From contig NZ_JAEQND010000001.1 in assembly GCF_016722765.1 (NCBI RefSeq), forward strand, positions 186,001-250,000: a stretch of DNA of 64,000 nucleotides, in the 5' to 3' direction. Below are positions 1-7,864 of the stretch, piece by piece. The stretch is from Ramlibacter alkalitolerans. GTDB taxonomy: Bacteria > Pseudomonadota > Gammaproteobacteria > Burkholderiales > Burkholderiaceae_C. The position numbers and the translations under genes are program-made. Under the pieces are notes generated by a model, which did not search any database, was not told the origin of the DNA, and saw nothing but the letters and a program-made list of their open reading frames with translations. Each line of letters opens with the position of its first letter. Positions within the stretch are counted from its first letter, which is position 1.

Positions 1-1
1 G

Positions 2-2275
2 GAGAAGGTCACCGGCACGGCCCGCTACACCGCCGACCTTCCGGTGGGGCAGGCGCTGGTCGGCGCGATCGGCCGCAGCCCGGTGGCGCACGCACGCATC
101 CGCGCCATCGACGCCAGTGCCGCACTCGCGCTGCCCGGCGTGCACGCGGTCATCACGGGCGAGGATTTCAGCGCCGCCTACGGCGTGATCCCGATCACGC
201 AGAACGAATGGCCGCTCGCGCGCGAACGGGTGCGCTACCGGGGCGAGCCGGTGTTCGCCGTGGCGGCGCAGGACCAGGCCACGGCCTTTGCCGCCCTGGC
301 GGCGGTGCGCGTAGCCTACGAAGAGCTGCCCGCGTATTTCACCGCCGAAGCCGCACGCGCACCGGACGCCGTGCAACTGCACGAGAAGAAGCCCGGCAAC
401 CTGGAACGCGTGGTCGAACAGGACTTCGGCGACGTCGATGCCGGCTTCGCCGCGGCCGACCTCGTGCTGGAAAAGCGCTTCGAATCCGCCGAGATCTACC
501 ATGGCCAGATCGAGCTGAATGCGACGATCGCGCAGTGGGATGGGGCGCAGCAGCGCCTGACCGTGCATTCGGTGACGCAGGTGCCTTACTACCTGCACCT
601 GATGCTGGCGCAGACGCTGGGCCTGGACGAATCGCAGGTACGCGTGGTCAAGCCCTTCGTCGGCGGCGGCTTCGGCCATCGCGTGGAAGCGCTGAACTTC
701 GAGATGGTGACGGCGGCGCTCGCGCGGGCCGCCGGCGGCACGGTGAAGCTGGAGCTCACGCGCGAGGAAGTGTTCCTCACCCACCGCGGCCGGCCCCATG
801 CCACGGTGGACCTCAAGATCGGCCTCACGGCCGCCGGCGAGATCACAGCGCTGCAGGCCGAAGTGGTGCAGCGCGGCGGCGCCTACGGCGGCTACGGCCT
901 GGTCACCATCCTCTACGCCGGCGCGCTGCTGCACGCGCTGTACAAGGTCGGTGCCGTGCGCTATCGCGGCCACCGCGTCTACACCAACCTGCCGCCCTGC
1001 GGCGCGATGCGTGGCCACGGCGCCGTCAGCGTGCGCTTCGCCATCGAGGCGCTGCTCGACGAAGCAGCGGCGCAACTCGGGATCGACCCCTTCGCCCTGC
1101 GCCGCGCCAACCTGATCGAGGCGCCGTACCGCACGCTCAACGACCTGCAGGTCAATTCGTACGGCCTGCCCGAGTGCCTGGATGCGGTGGAGCGCGCTTC
1201 CGGCTGGCACGAGCGGCGCGGCAAGCTGCCCAAGGGCGTCGGCCTGGGCCTGGCCTGCTCGCACTACGTCAGCGGCTCGGCCAAGCCGGTGCACTGGACC
1301 GGCGAGCCGCATGCGGTGGTGAACCTCAAGCTCGACTTCGACGGCAGCATCACGCTGCTGACGGGCGCCTCCGATATCGGGCAGGGCTCCAGCACGCTGA
1401 TGGCGCAGGTCGCCGCCGAAGTGCTGCTGCTGCCGCTGAACCGCATCCGCGTGATCAGCGCCGACAGCATGCTCACACCCAAGGACAACGGCTCGTATTC
1501 CTCGCGCGTGTCCTTCATGGTCGGCAACGCCACGCTGCGCGCCGCCGAGGCGCTCAAGCGCCTGCTGGTCGAAGCCGCGGCCAAGCGCCTCAAGGTGGAG
1601 CCCGCGCAGCTCGAATGGCTCGGCGAGCGCTGCGTCGTCACCGGCTCGGACCAGGGCCTCGCCTTCGCCGACTGCGTGCAGGCGGCCCTGGCCGAGAGCG
1701 GCACCATCACCGTCAAGGGTGCCTGGTCCACGCCACCGGAGACGCAGGGCGGCAAGTTTCGCGGCGCCGCGGTCGGCTCCACCGCGGGCTTCAGCTACGC
1801 GGCGCAGGTGGTGCAGGTGCGCGTCGACGAAGACACCGGGGCCGTGCAGGTCGAGAAGATCTGGGTCGCGCAGGACTGCGGCAAGGCGCTCAACCCGCTG
1901 GCGCTGGAAGGCCAGATCCAGGGCGCCGTGATCATGGGCATGGGCGAAGGACTGCAGGAGGAGACCGAGTACCACGAGGGCCTGCCGCTGCGTTCCAACC
2001 TGGTCGACTACCGGCTGCCCACCATCGCCGAAATCCCGCCCATCGAGGTGACCCTGATCGAGAGCAACGACCCGCTCGGGCCCTTCGGTGCCAAGGAAGG
2101 CAGCGAGGGCGCGCTGCATGGCTGTCCGCCGGCCATCGCCAACGCGATCGCCGATGCGCTGGGCCTGCGGCTGGCCGCCATGCCCCTGACCCCGGATCGC
2201 GTGCTCGACGCCTTGCGCGCGCGCCAGCGTGAGCGCAAGCTGGCGGCCCTGCGGCGCCAGAAGGAGGTCGCGTGA
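2..2275 (+). CDS. hcrA: 4-hydroxybenzoyl-CoA reductase, molybdopterin (alpha) subunit; 5' end outside the window
   Basis: Large Mo-cofactor subunit of a xanthine-dehydrogenase-family enzyme. The frame is open from base 2 and reads EKVTGTARYTADLP, the usual N-terminal motif, so the real start lies upstream and the GTG at 44 is internal. Family marks are VGGGFGHRVE (near 660-690), GAMRGHG (near 1005), GQGSS (near 1381) and the active-site region GAKEGSEG (near 2090), where the second Glu is expected to be the catalytic base. The assignment to 4-hydroxybenzoyl-CoA reductase, which removes the phenolic hydroxyl to give benzoyl-CoA, rests mainly on the next gene. The stop overlaps the hcrB start by one base (TGATG). 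The small 2Fe-2S subunit (hcrC) is not in the window and may lie upstream. An aldehyde or other hydroxylase of the family is the alternative. Confidence 0.85.
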   Translation, partial: EKVTGTARYTADLPVGQALVGAIGRSPVAHARIRAIDASAALALPGVHAVITGEDFSAAYGVIPITQNEWPLARERVRYRGEPVFAVAAQDQATAFAALAAVRVAYEELPAYFTAEAARAPDAVQLHEKKPGNLERVVEQDFGDVDAGFAAADLVLEKRFESAEIYHGQIELNATIAQWDGAQQRLTVHSVTQVPYYLHLMLAQTLGLDESQVRVVKPFVGGGFGHRVEALNFEMVTAALARAAGGTVKLELTREEVFLTHRGRPHATVDLKIGLTAAGEITALQAEVVQRGGAYGGYGLVTILYAGALLHALYKVGAVRYRGHRVYTNLPPCGAMRGHGAVSVRFAIEALLDEAAAQLGIDPFALRRANLIEAPYRTLNDLQVNSYGLPECLDAVERASGWHERRGKLPKGVGLGLACSHYVSGSAKPVHWTGEPHAVVNLKLDFDGSITLLTGASDIGQGSSTLMAQVAAEVLLLPLNRIRVISADSMLTPKDNGSYSSRVSFMVGNATLRAAEALKRLLVEAAAKRLKVEPAQLEWLGERCVVTGSDQGLAFADCVQAALAESGTITVKGAWSTPPETQGGKFRGAAVGSTAGFSYAAQVVQVRVDEDTGAVQVEKIWVAQDCGKALNPLALEGQIQGAVIMGMGEGLQEETEYHEGLPLRSNLVDYRLPTIAEIPPIEVTLIESNDPLGPFGAKEGSEGALHGCPPAIANAIADALGLRLAAMPLTPDRVLDALRARQRERKLAALRRQKEVA

Positions 2276-3258
2276 TGCGTGCCCTGCCCGAATTCACCTT
2301 GCACCGGCCCGACAGCCTGGCCGAAGCCGTGGCCCTGGGCGGCGCCGCCGGCACCCGCCTGCTCGCCGGCGGCACCGACCTGCTCCCCAACCTGCGGCGC
2401 GGGCTGGAGCAGCCGCAGGCGCTGGTCGACCTCTCGCAGCTGGGCGAACTGCGCCTGCTGGAGCAGGCTGCCGATGGGAGCCTCGCGATCGGCGCCGGCG
2501 TGACGCTGGCCACGCTCGCGAGCGACCCGCTGGTCGCCCGCACCCTGCCCGCGCTGGCCGAAGCCGCCCGCGCCGTGGCCGCCAACACCCATCGCACCAG
2601 CGCCACGCTGGGCGGCAACCTGTGCCAGGACACGCGCTGCGTGTTCTACAACCAGAGCGAGTGGTGGCGCGCCACCAACGGCTACTGCCTCAAGCGCAAC
2701 GGCACCCGCTGCCACGTCGCACCGCAGGGCGAGCGCTGCCACGCCGCGTTCTGCAGCGACATCGCGCCGGTGCTGCTGGTCGCCGGCGCCGAGGTGCAGC
2801 TCGCAAGCGCCAGCGGCACCCGGACGCTGCCGCTGGCTCAGCTCTATCGCGACGACGGCGCCGCGCACCTGGCGCTGCAGCCCGGCGAGTTGCTGGTGCG
2901 GGTGCGCATCCCGCCGGCCGTCGTTGGCGAGCGCATCGCCTTTGCCAAGACGCGCGTGCGCGGTGGCGTCGACTTCCCGCTCGCCTCCGCCGCGGTGGCC
3001 TTGCGCCTGCACGAGGGCCGCATCGCCAGCCTGCGCGCGGCGCTCTCGGGCACCAACTCGCTGCCTCTGCTGATCGAAGGCACGGCGGCGCTCGAAGGCT
3101 GCACGGTGGACGAGGCCAGCGCGAAGACGCTGCGCCAGCTGGTGCAAAAGCAGGTCCAGCCGATGCGCAGCACCGTGACACCGCCGCAATACCGGCGCGA
3201 GGCCGCCGGCGTGCTGGCCGGGCGCCTGTTGCGTTCCCTGGCGCTGCAGGATGGATGA
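2275..3258 (+). CDS. hcrB: 4-hydroxybenzoyl-CoA reductase, FAD/4Fe-4S (beta) subunit
   Basis: 327-residue FAD-binding subunit. Residues 28-40 (RLLAGGTDLLPNL) and TLGGNLCQD (111-119) are the flavin-binding motifs of the CO-dehydrogenase medium-subunit family. After the second motif comes an insert with Cys122, Cys138, Cys146 and Cys155. From memory these are the same positions that bind the extra [4Fe-4S] cluster in the Thauera aromatica enzyme. The insert is diagnostic of 4-hydroxybenzoyl-CoA reductase and is absent from ordinary xanthine dehydrogenases. ATG 2275 is chosen because it forms TGATG with the hcrA stop and has AAGGAG about 8 bases upstream; a GTG at 2272 is also possible. The 3' end overlaps the next gene by 8 bases. 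The enzyme supplies benzoyl-CoA for anaerobic (Bcr) or aerobic (Box) ring cleavage. Confidence 0.9.
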   Translation: MRALPEFTLHRPDSLAEAVALGGAAGTRLLAGGTDLLPNLRRGLEQPQALVDLSQLGELRLLEQAADGSLAIGAGVTLATLASDPLVARTLPALAEAARAVAANTHRTSATLGGNLCQDTRCVFYNQSEWWRATNGYCLKRNGTRCHVAPQGERCHAAFCSDIAPVLLVAGAEVQLASASGTRTLPLAQLYRDDGAAHLALQPGELLVRVRIPPAVVGERIAFAKTRVRGGVDFPLASAAVALRLHEGRIASLRAALSGTNSLPLLIEGTAALEGCTVDEASAKTLRQLVQKQVQPMRSTVTPPQYRREAAGVLAGRLLRSLALQDG

Positions 3259-3874
3259 CGAGCGCATCAACGCCGCGGCGCTGCTGCTCGCGCGCGGCGC
3301 TCCGCAGCGGCCGGCCCTGGTGTGCGGCCGGCGCAGCGTGTCGTACGCGGAATTGCGCCGCACGGTCGCGCGCGCGGCCACGGCCTGGCGCCAGCGTGGC
3401 GCCGAAGCCGGCGAGCTCGTGATGCTGCGCGGCGACCATGGCGTGGACCATGTGGTCGCCTTCCTCGGCGCGATGTGGGCCGGCGTGGTGCCCGTGCCGC
3501 TGCCCCCCGCGCTGCCGGAGGACGCGGGCAGCGTCCACGGCGTCGAGTTCGCCCTGGACGCCTCGCGCTCGCACATCGGCCAGGTGAACGGCCACGGCGG
3601 CACGCGCTGGCTCGCCTGGCCGGCGGAGCTCGCGAGCCTGCCGCCGGCGCCCGAAACGCCCTGCGAGCCCTGGGCGCCCGCATGCTGGACCGAGCCGCGC
3701 ACCTGGAGCGGCGGCGACGCGCTGGTGCTGCCGCATCGCTTCGCGCTCGCGCTCAGCGCCCGCGACGGCGTGCTGGCCCTCACGCCCGCCCGCACGATGC
3801 TGGGCACGCTGCGCGCGCTGCGGCGCGGCACCACCGTCATCCTGCACGCGGATGCGCCGCGCCTCGCAGCATGA
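3251..3874 (+). CDS. Shortened AMP-dependent synthetase/CoA-ligase-like protein
   Basis: 207 residues resembling the N-terminal part of benzoate/4-hydroxybenzoate-CoA ligases: RSVSYAELRRTVARAATAW, then FLGAMWAGVVPVPLPPALP. Full ligases have 500 or more residues. Here there is no SGTTGxPK phosphate-binding loop, no YGxTE motif and no C-terminal swivel domain with the catalytic lysine. The region where the P-loop should lie is replaced by a short stretch (SGGDALVLPHRFALAL) that resumes family-like sequence (LGTLRALRRGTTVILHAD). The frame is intact, has high GC3 and is coupled on both sides: 8-bp overlap with hcrB and ATGA with the DUF2249 gene. It may be a decayed 4-hydroxybenzoate-CoA ligase or a non-catalytic partner. 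Activity as a ligase is unlikely. Confidence 0.6.
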   Translation: MDDERINAAALLLARGAPQRPALVCGRRSVSYAELRRTVARAATAWRQRGAEAGELVMLRGDHGVDHVVAFLGAMWAGVVPVPLPPALPEDAGSVHGVEFALDASRSHIGQVNGHGGTRWLAWPAELASLPPAPETPCEPWAPACWTEPRTWSGGDALVLPHRFALALSARDGVLALTPARTMLGTLRALRRGTTVILHADAPRLAA

Positions 3875-4119
3875 GCGAAGCCCGCGAGTGGACGCAGGAT
3901 GGCGCCGCGCACATCGACGTGCGTGGCCTGCCGCCGCCGAAGCCGCTCGTGGCGATCCTGCGCCGCGTGCAGGGCCTGGGCGCGCAGGCGGAGTTGATCG
4001 TGCACCATGACCGCGACCCGATGGGGCTCTACCCCGAACTGGCGGAGATCGGCTGGGAGGCCGAGCGCATGCCGGCACCGGCGGGCGAGGTGCGCCTGCG
4101 CCTGAGGGCGATCCCGTGA
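3871..4119 (+). CDS. DUF2249 domain protein
   Basis: 82 residues with the DUF2249 pattern: HIDVRGLPPPKPLVAILRRV near the N-terminus, a central HHDRDPMGLYPELAEIGW and a short C-terminal strand. The fold resembles small SirA/TusA-like proteins. The family often lies beside hemerythrins, heme-copper or NnrS-type membrane proteins and denitrification genes, which fits this site, but its biochemical role is not established. The ATG overlaps the upstream stop (ATGA) and its stop overlaps the GTG of the next gene (GTGA), so it is translated within the hcr operon. Confidence 0.75.
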   Translation: MSEAREWTQDGAAHIDVRGLPPPKPLVAILRRVQGLGAQAELIVHHDRDPMGLYPELAEIGWEAERMPAPAGEVRLRLRAIP

Positions 4120-5387
4120 CGGTGGCCGGCGCCTTCCTCGGCGGCGCCAGCGGGCGACTGCTGCCCGCCTCCGTTCCCTTGCGCTTCTTCGGTGCCGCGG
4201 TGGTGTACCACGCCCTGGGCTGGCTGGTGCTGGCGATCGCGCCGGGCAACGGGCTCGCCTTCCGGGGCGGACTGGGCTGGCCGCTGGCGGCACTGCATCT
4301 CTTCACGCTGGGCGTGCTGGGCATGACCGCGCTCGGGGCGGCGGCGCAATTGCTGCCCGTGGCGACGCGGCAGGCACCGGTCGGCGCCCGGGCGCTGGCC
4401 TGGATCTGGGGCCTGTACACGCCCGGCGTCGCCGTGCTGGCGCTCGGCATGGGCCTCGCCATGCCGCCGCTGCTGGCCATCGGCGGCACCGCGGTGGCGG
4501 TGGCGCTCGCGACCTGGGCGACGCTGGTGGCCACGAACCTGCGCCGCGCGCGCGGCATGCCCGGCGTGTGCACGCACGCCTGGTCCGCGCTGCTGTCGCT
4601 GTGCGTGCTGCTCGCGAGCGCCTTGCTGCTGGCCGCCGGCTGGCTCGGGTGGGCGGTGCCCGGCCGGCAGCTCACCTTGCCGCTGCACCTGCTGTTCGCG
4701 CCCTTCGGCTTCATGGGCCTGCTGGCGCTCGGCCTGTCCTACCTGCTGGTGCCGATGTTCGCGCTGTCGCAACCGCCGCACGAAGGCACGCAGCTCGCCT
4801 CCTGCGCCTGCATCGTCGCGGCGCTGCTGCTGGCGGCGCTCGCCGTCTTCGGCGTGATGCCCGCCGTGGCGCGGGCACTGGCGTGGACGCTGGGAAGTAC
4901 CGGCGTGCTGCTGCACCTGCACCTGATGCGGCGCGCGCTGGCCACCGGCATGCGCAAGGAACTCGGTCGCTCCTTCCTGCTGGTCAAGCTCGCCTGGGGC
5001 GCGCTGCTGGTGACACTGGTGCTGGGTGGCCTGCTGTGGGCGGGGATGGACCTGCCGCGCGCCGAAGCTGCCTTCGGCCTGGCACTGCTCGCATGGTTGC
5101 TCACCTTCGTGTTCGGCATGCTGCAGCGCATCCTGCCCTTCCTGGCCGCGCTGCATGCCGCCGCAGGCAAGCGCCGCGGTCCCACCGCTTCGGCGCTCAC
5201 GCACGACAAGGCGCTGAAGGCGCATTTCTGCTGCCACGTCACGGCGTTCGCCGGCCTGGCGCTCGCGATCGCGCTCGACGCCGAATGGCTGGCGCGCCCG
5301 GCCGCCGCCATCGGATTCGCCGGGGCGCTGGCCTTCGGCGCCTTCCACCTCCACCTGCTGCGCAAGCTGCGCGCGGCCGGTGTTTGA
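4116..5387 (+). CDS. Polytopic membrane protein, NnrS / heme-copper-oxidase-like
   Basis: 423 residues forming about 12 predicted transmembrane helices, with very high Leu/Ala. Histidines sit inside helices at YHALGW, ALHLFTLGVLGM, LPLHLLFAPFGFMG and LHLHLMRR. This resembles the heme-ligand layout of NnrS and subunit-I-like proteins, although I cannot show heme binding. The start is GTG in a GTGA overlap with the DUF2249 gene. Position next to DUF2249 and a hemerythrin suggests a role in NO, nitrite or low-oxygen physiology accompanying the anaerobic-type HCR enzyme. A plain transporter is the alternative. Confidence 0.55.
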   Translation: MTVAGAFLGGASGRLLPASVPLRFFGAAVVYHALGWLVLAIAPGNGLAFRGGLGWPLAALHLFTLGVLGMTALGAAAQLLPVATRQAPVGARALAWIWGLYTPGVAVLALGMGLAMPPLLAIGGTAVAVALATWATLVATNLRRARGMPGVCTHAWSALLSLCVLLASALLLAAGWLGWAVPGRQLTLPLHLLFAPFGFMGLLALGLSYLLVPMFALSQPPHEGTQLASCACIVAALLLAALAVFGVMPAVARALAWTLGSTGVLLHLHLMRRALATGMRKELGRSFLLVKLAWGALLVTLVLGGLLWAGMDLPRAEAAFGLALLAWLLTFVFGMLQRILPFLAALHAAAGKRRGPTASALTHDKALKAHFCCHVTAFAGLALAIALDAEWLARPAAAIGFAGALAFGAFHLHLLRKLRAAGV

Positions 5388-5453
5388 GCTGGCGCAAGGC
5401 GCGGCCCGCCACCCGCATTAAGTTTGTCGCCACCGCAGCCAAGGAGACCGCAG

Positions 5454-5933
5454 ATGACCACGCAAACCGGGCGCATGCTCGACGAGGAGCACCGCAGGAA
5501 CCTCGCCCTGCTCGAACGCATGGAACGCGCCATCGCCGGCGCGCCGGAGGCCACGCCGGAACTGCGCAAGCTGCTGGGCGAATTCGCGCGCAGCATGGAA
5601 GTCGACATCTCCCGCCACTTCGAGTTCGAGGAGCAGCAGCTGTTTCCGCGCCTCGCCGAAGCAGGTGACGGTTCGATCGCCGCGCTGATGGGCGAGGAGC
5701 ATGCCGCGATCCGCGAGGTGGCCGAGGAACTGCTGCCGCTCGCGCGCGAGGTCGCCCAGGGCGTGGTCGACGAGGAAGCCTGGGACCGCCTGCGCCTGGG
5801 CACCCTGGAACTGATCGAGCGCCAGGTCTCGCACATCCAGAAGGAGACGATGGCGGTGCTGCCGCTGCTGGACGACCTGCTCGATGCGGAAACCGACGGC
5901 GAGCTCGCGCTGGAGTACGCGGCGACGGCCTAG
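5454..5933 (+). CDS. Hemerythrin HHE-domain protein
   Basis: 159 residues of mainly helical sequence with di-iron ligand motifs: EEHRRN (first His), HFEFEEQQLFP, EEHAAI and VSHIQKE. Such cytoplasmic hemerythrins bind O2 or NO, or serve in iron-centre repair. The start is ATG 5454, preceded by AAGGAG at 5441-5446; an earlier in-frame ATG at 5424 has no such site. The 66-base gap to the membrane-protein gene means it could be the last gene of the hcr operon or have its own promoter. The stop overlaps the converging glyoxalase-fold gene by 4 bases. Confidence 0.8.
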   Translation: MTTQTGRMLDEEHRRNLALLERMERAIAGAPEATPELRKLLGEFARSMEVDISRHFEFEEQQLFPRLAEAGDGSIAALMGEEHAAIREVAEELLPLAREVAQGVVDEEAWDRLRLGTLELIERQVSHIQKETMAVLPLLDDLLDAETDGELALEYAATA

Positions 5934-6316
5934 TCCGGCTGCGCGGCGTCCTTGGCGCCGCCCGCCGTCGTGAACGTGAGGCGATTGCCGAACGGGTCCG
6001 CGATGGTCATGTCGCGCCCCCAGGGCTGCTCCTGGATGCCGGGGCGCGCATGCCGATATTTCTTCGCCAGCAGGTCCTGCTGCAGCGCGTCGAGTTCCTC
6101 GACGCGGATGCGCAGGGCCGACCCCGGCGTGGCATCGCCGTGGTGCCCCGACAGGTGCAGCACGCAGGCATCGCGCGACAGCTGCATGTACAGCGGCGTG
6201 TCCGGCTCGAAGCGGTGCTCCCAGTCGACGCGGAAGCCCAGGAAGCCGACGTAGAACTCGCGCGCGCGGTCTTCATCGAACATGCGTAGCACAGGGATGG
6301 GGCTGCCAAGCGGCAT
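5930..6316 (-). CDS. Glyoxalase/bleomycin-resistance-fold protein
   Basis: 128 residues, a VOC-fold protein like the small bleomycin-binding and dioxygenase-like members: IPVLRMFDEDRAREFYVGFLG at the N-terminus, VLHLSGHHGD in the middle, and MTIADPFGNRLTF at the C-terminus, the typical closing strand. ATG 6316 is preferred over the upstream ATG at 6373 because family similarity begins right after it. The substrate is unknown. The gene stands alone between converging and diverging neighbours. Confidence 0.75.
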   Translation of the reverse strand: MPLGSPIPVLRMFDEDRAREFYVGFLGFRVDWEHRFEPDTPLYMQLSRDACVLHLSGHHGDATPGSALRIRVEELDALQQDLLAKKYRHARPGIQEQPWGRDMTIADPFGNRLTFTTAGGAKDAAQPD

Positions 6317-6515
6317 GGTCAGGCTCCTGTCAAGATCGGCACCGATTGTCGGCCGCAGCCCGACCGAAGTCACACACGCATCAGCCTGCCTGCGGAATGG
6401 TCACCGTGTCGCAGGCGAGCACCGGCGCGGCCCCCGAGCCTTGCCCACCCTGTTTTCCACAGCTTCATCCACCGTTCCTGTGGGAATCCACCTACGATTC
6501 GTTGCAACTGCCCCG

Positions 6516-7199
6516 ATGGACACGCCACCCCTTTCCGTGCTTCACGAGGACGCCGATCTGCTTGCGGTCGACAAGCCGGCCGGCCTGCTCGTGCACCCCA
6601 GCGCGCTCGATGCGCGGGAGCAGCGCAGCGCGTTGAAGCTGCTGCGCGACGCCCGCGGCGAGTGGCTGTGGCCGCTGCACCGCCTGGACAAGGGCACCAG
6701 CGGCGTGCTGCTGTTCGCGCGCAGCCAGCAGGCCGCGCGCGCATGGGGCCCTGCGTTCGAGGAGGGACGCGTGGGCAAGCGCTACCTCGCGCTGGTGCGC
6801 GGCTGGCCGCCCGAGCGCGGCGCGATCGACCAGCCGCTGGCACGCGATCCCGAACTGCCTTCGCAGGGACAGGAGCGGCTGGCCGCCGCCACGCGCTTCG
6901 AGCGCCTGGCCTGTTTCGAGTGGCCCTTCCAGGTCGATGCGCGCCATGCGTGCAGCCGCTATGCATTGGTTGCCGTGGAACCGGTGACGGGGCGGCGGCA
7001 CCAGATCCGCCGCCACTTCAAGCACATCGCGCATCCCCTCATCGGCGACACCACGCACGGCAAGGGCGCGCACAACCGCGCCGTCGCGCAGTGGCTGGGC
7101 GCCACGCGTCTGTGGCTGCATTGCGAAGCGATGGAACTGCCGGGACGGGCGCGCATCAGGGCGGCGCCCGGGCCGGAGTGGGCAGCGCTGCTGCGCTGA
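6516..7199 (+). CDS. truC: tRNA pseudouridine(65) synthase TruC
   Basis: 227 residues of the RluA family. Motif II HRLDKGTSG carries the catalytic Asp58, and the RNA-binding motif is GRRHQIRRHFKHIAHPLIGD followed by THGKG, the pattern of TruC rather than RluA/C/D. No S4 domain precedes the catalytic domain, also as in TruC. It modifies U65 of tRNA. ATG 6516 is the last start before the conserved LHEDADLLAVDKPAG; longer in-frame extensions to 6282 run through sequence that is intergenic in character. The 199-base gap upstream (6317-6515) holds no gene that I can see. Confidence 0.85.
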   Translation: MDTPPLSVLHEDADLLAVDKPAGLLVHPSALDAREQRSALKLLRDARGEWLWPLHRLDKGTSGVLLFARSQQAARAWGPAFEEGRVGKRYLALVRGWPPERGAIDQPLARDPELPSQGQERLAAATRFERLACFEWPFQVDARHACSRYALVAVEPVTGRRHQIRRHFKHIAHPLIGDTTHGKGAHNRAVAQWLGATRLWLHCEAMELPGRARIRAAPGPEWAALLR

Positions 7200-7231
7200 T
7201 CCCCGCTACAGCAGCAGGATCGCGGCCAGTG

Positions 7232-7852
7232 CTAATCGACCGTCGCCGTGCGCAAGGGCACCTGCACCGCCTGCAGGCCGCCGAGGAACAGGTCGGTGAC
7301 CACCGGCGCCAGGTCGTCGTAGGCGAGCGGGCCGTCCGGCTTCATCCAGGTGAACATCCAGTTCACCATCCCGAACAACAGCATGGTGAGCGGCTTGCTC
7401 ATCGCCGCATCGCGCAAATCGGGGCGCAGCGCCGCGACGACGCGCGCGAACGCGGCGACCACTTCGCGCTCCTTGCCGAGGATGCGCTCGCGGTCCGCGG
7501 CGGCCAGGAACTTCACGTCCTCGGTCAGCACGCGGTGCTCGTTCTGCGCGTTCGCATATTCCTCCACCAGCCGGCGGATCAGCATGCGCATCTGCCCCGC
7601 GGGCGTCGCCTCGTCGGCCAGGGCTTCGGCCACGATCCCCTGCAGGCGGGTGACGTGCTCCTCGGCGATGCTCACCAGCAGCGCGTACTTGTCGCGGTAG
7701 TAGTGGTACAGCGTGGCCTTCGACAGGCCGCAGGCCTCGGCAACCTGGTTCATCGACGTGCCCGGATAGCCGCCGCGCGCGAACAGGGCGGCCGCGCGCG
7801 CGACGATCATCTCGCGCTGCCCGTCGTAGCCGGCGTGGCGTCCGCGGCCCAT
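7232..7852 (-). CDS. TetR-family regulator at the end of the paa operon (PaaR-like)
   Basis: 206 residues. The N-terminal helix-turn-helix SMNQVAEACGLSKATLYHYY (about residues 33-52) is typical TetR, and the C-terminal domain is ligand-binding (MVNWMFTWMKPDGPL). It starts 12 bases after paaE on the same strand, so it is probably co-transcribed. Burkholderia paa genes are known to be repressed by a TetR-type PaaR released by phenylacetyl-CoA; this protein is the likely equivalent. A candidate operator lies before paaA at 11719-11730. The PaaR identity is inferred from position and family. Confidence 0.8.
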   Translation of the reverse strand: MGRGRHAGYDGQREMIVARAAALFARGGYPGTSMNQVAEACGLSKATLYHYYRDKYALLVSIAEEHVTRLQGIVAEALADEATPAGQMRMLIRRLVEEYANAQNEHRVLTEDVKFLAAADRERILGKEREVVAAFARVVAALRPDLRDAAMSKPLTMLLFGMVNWMFTWMKPDGPLAYDDLAPVVTDLFLGGLQAVQVPLRTATVD

Positions 7853-7864
7853 GGCTGGAAATCC

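Noticed and set aside
2008-4293. Very long minus-strand open frame opposite hcrA/hcrB
   Set aside because: The composition is Ala/Arg/Gly/Gln-rich with no domain pattern. It is an antisense shadow of real genes in GC-rich DNA. The same holds for other long antisense frames, such as 12382-16056, 21384-23843 and 34590-36869.
6453-6461. TTTTCCACA resembling a DnaA box, with a nearby CTGTGGGAA
   Set aside because: A single imperfect box in an ordinary 199-base gap before truC, with no AT-rich stretch or dnaA/dnaN neighbours; an origin is not supported.
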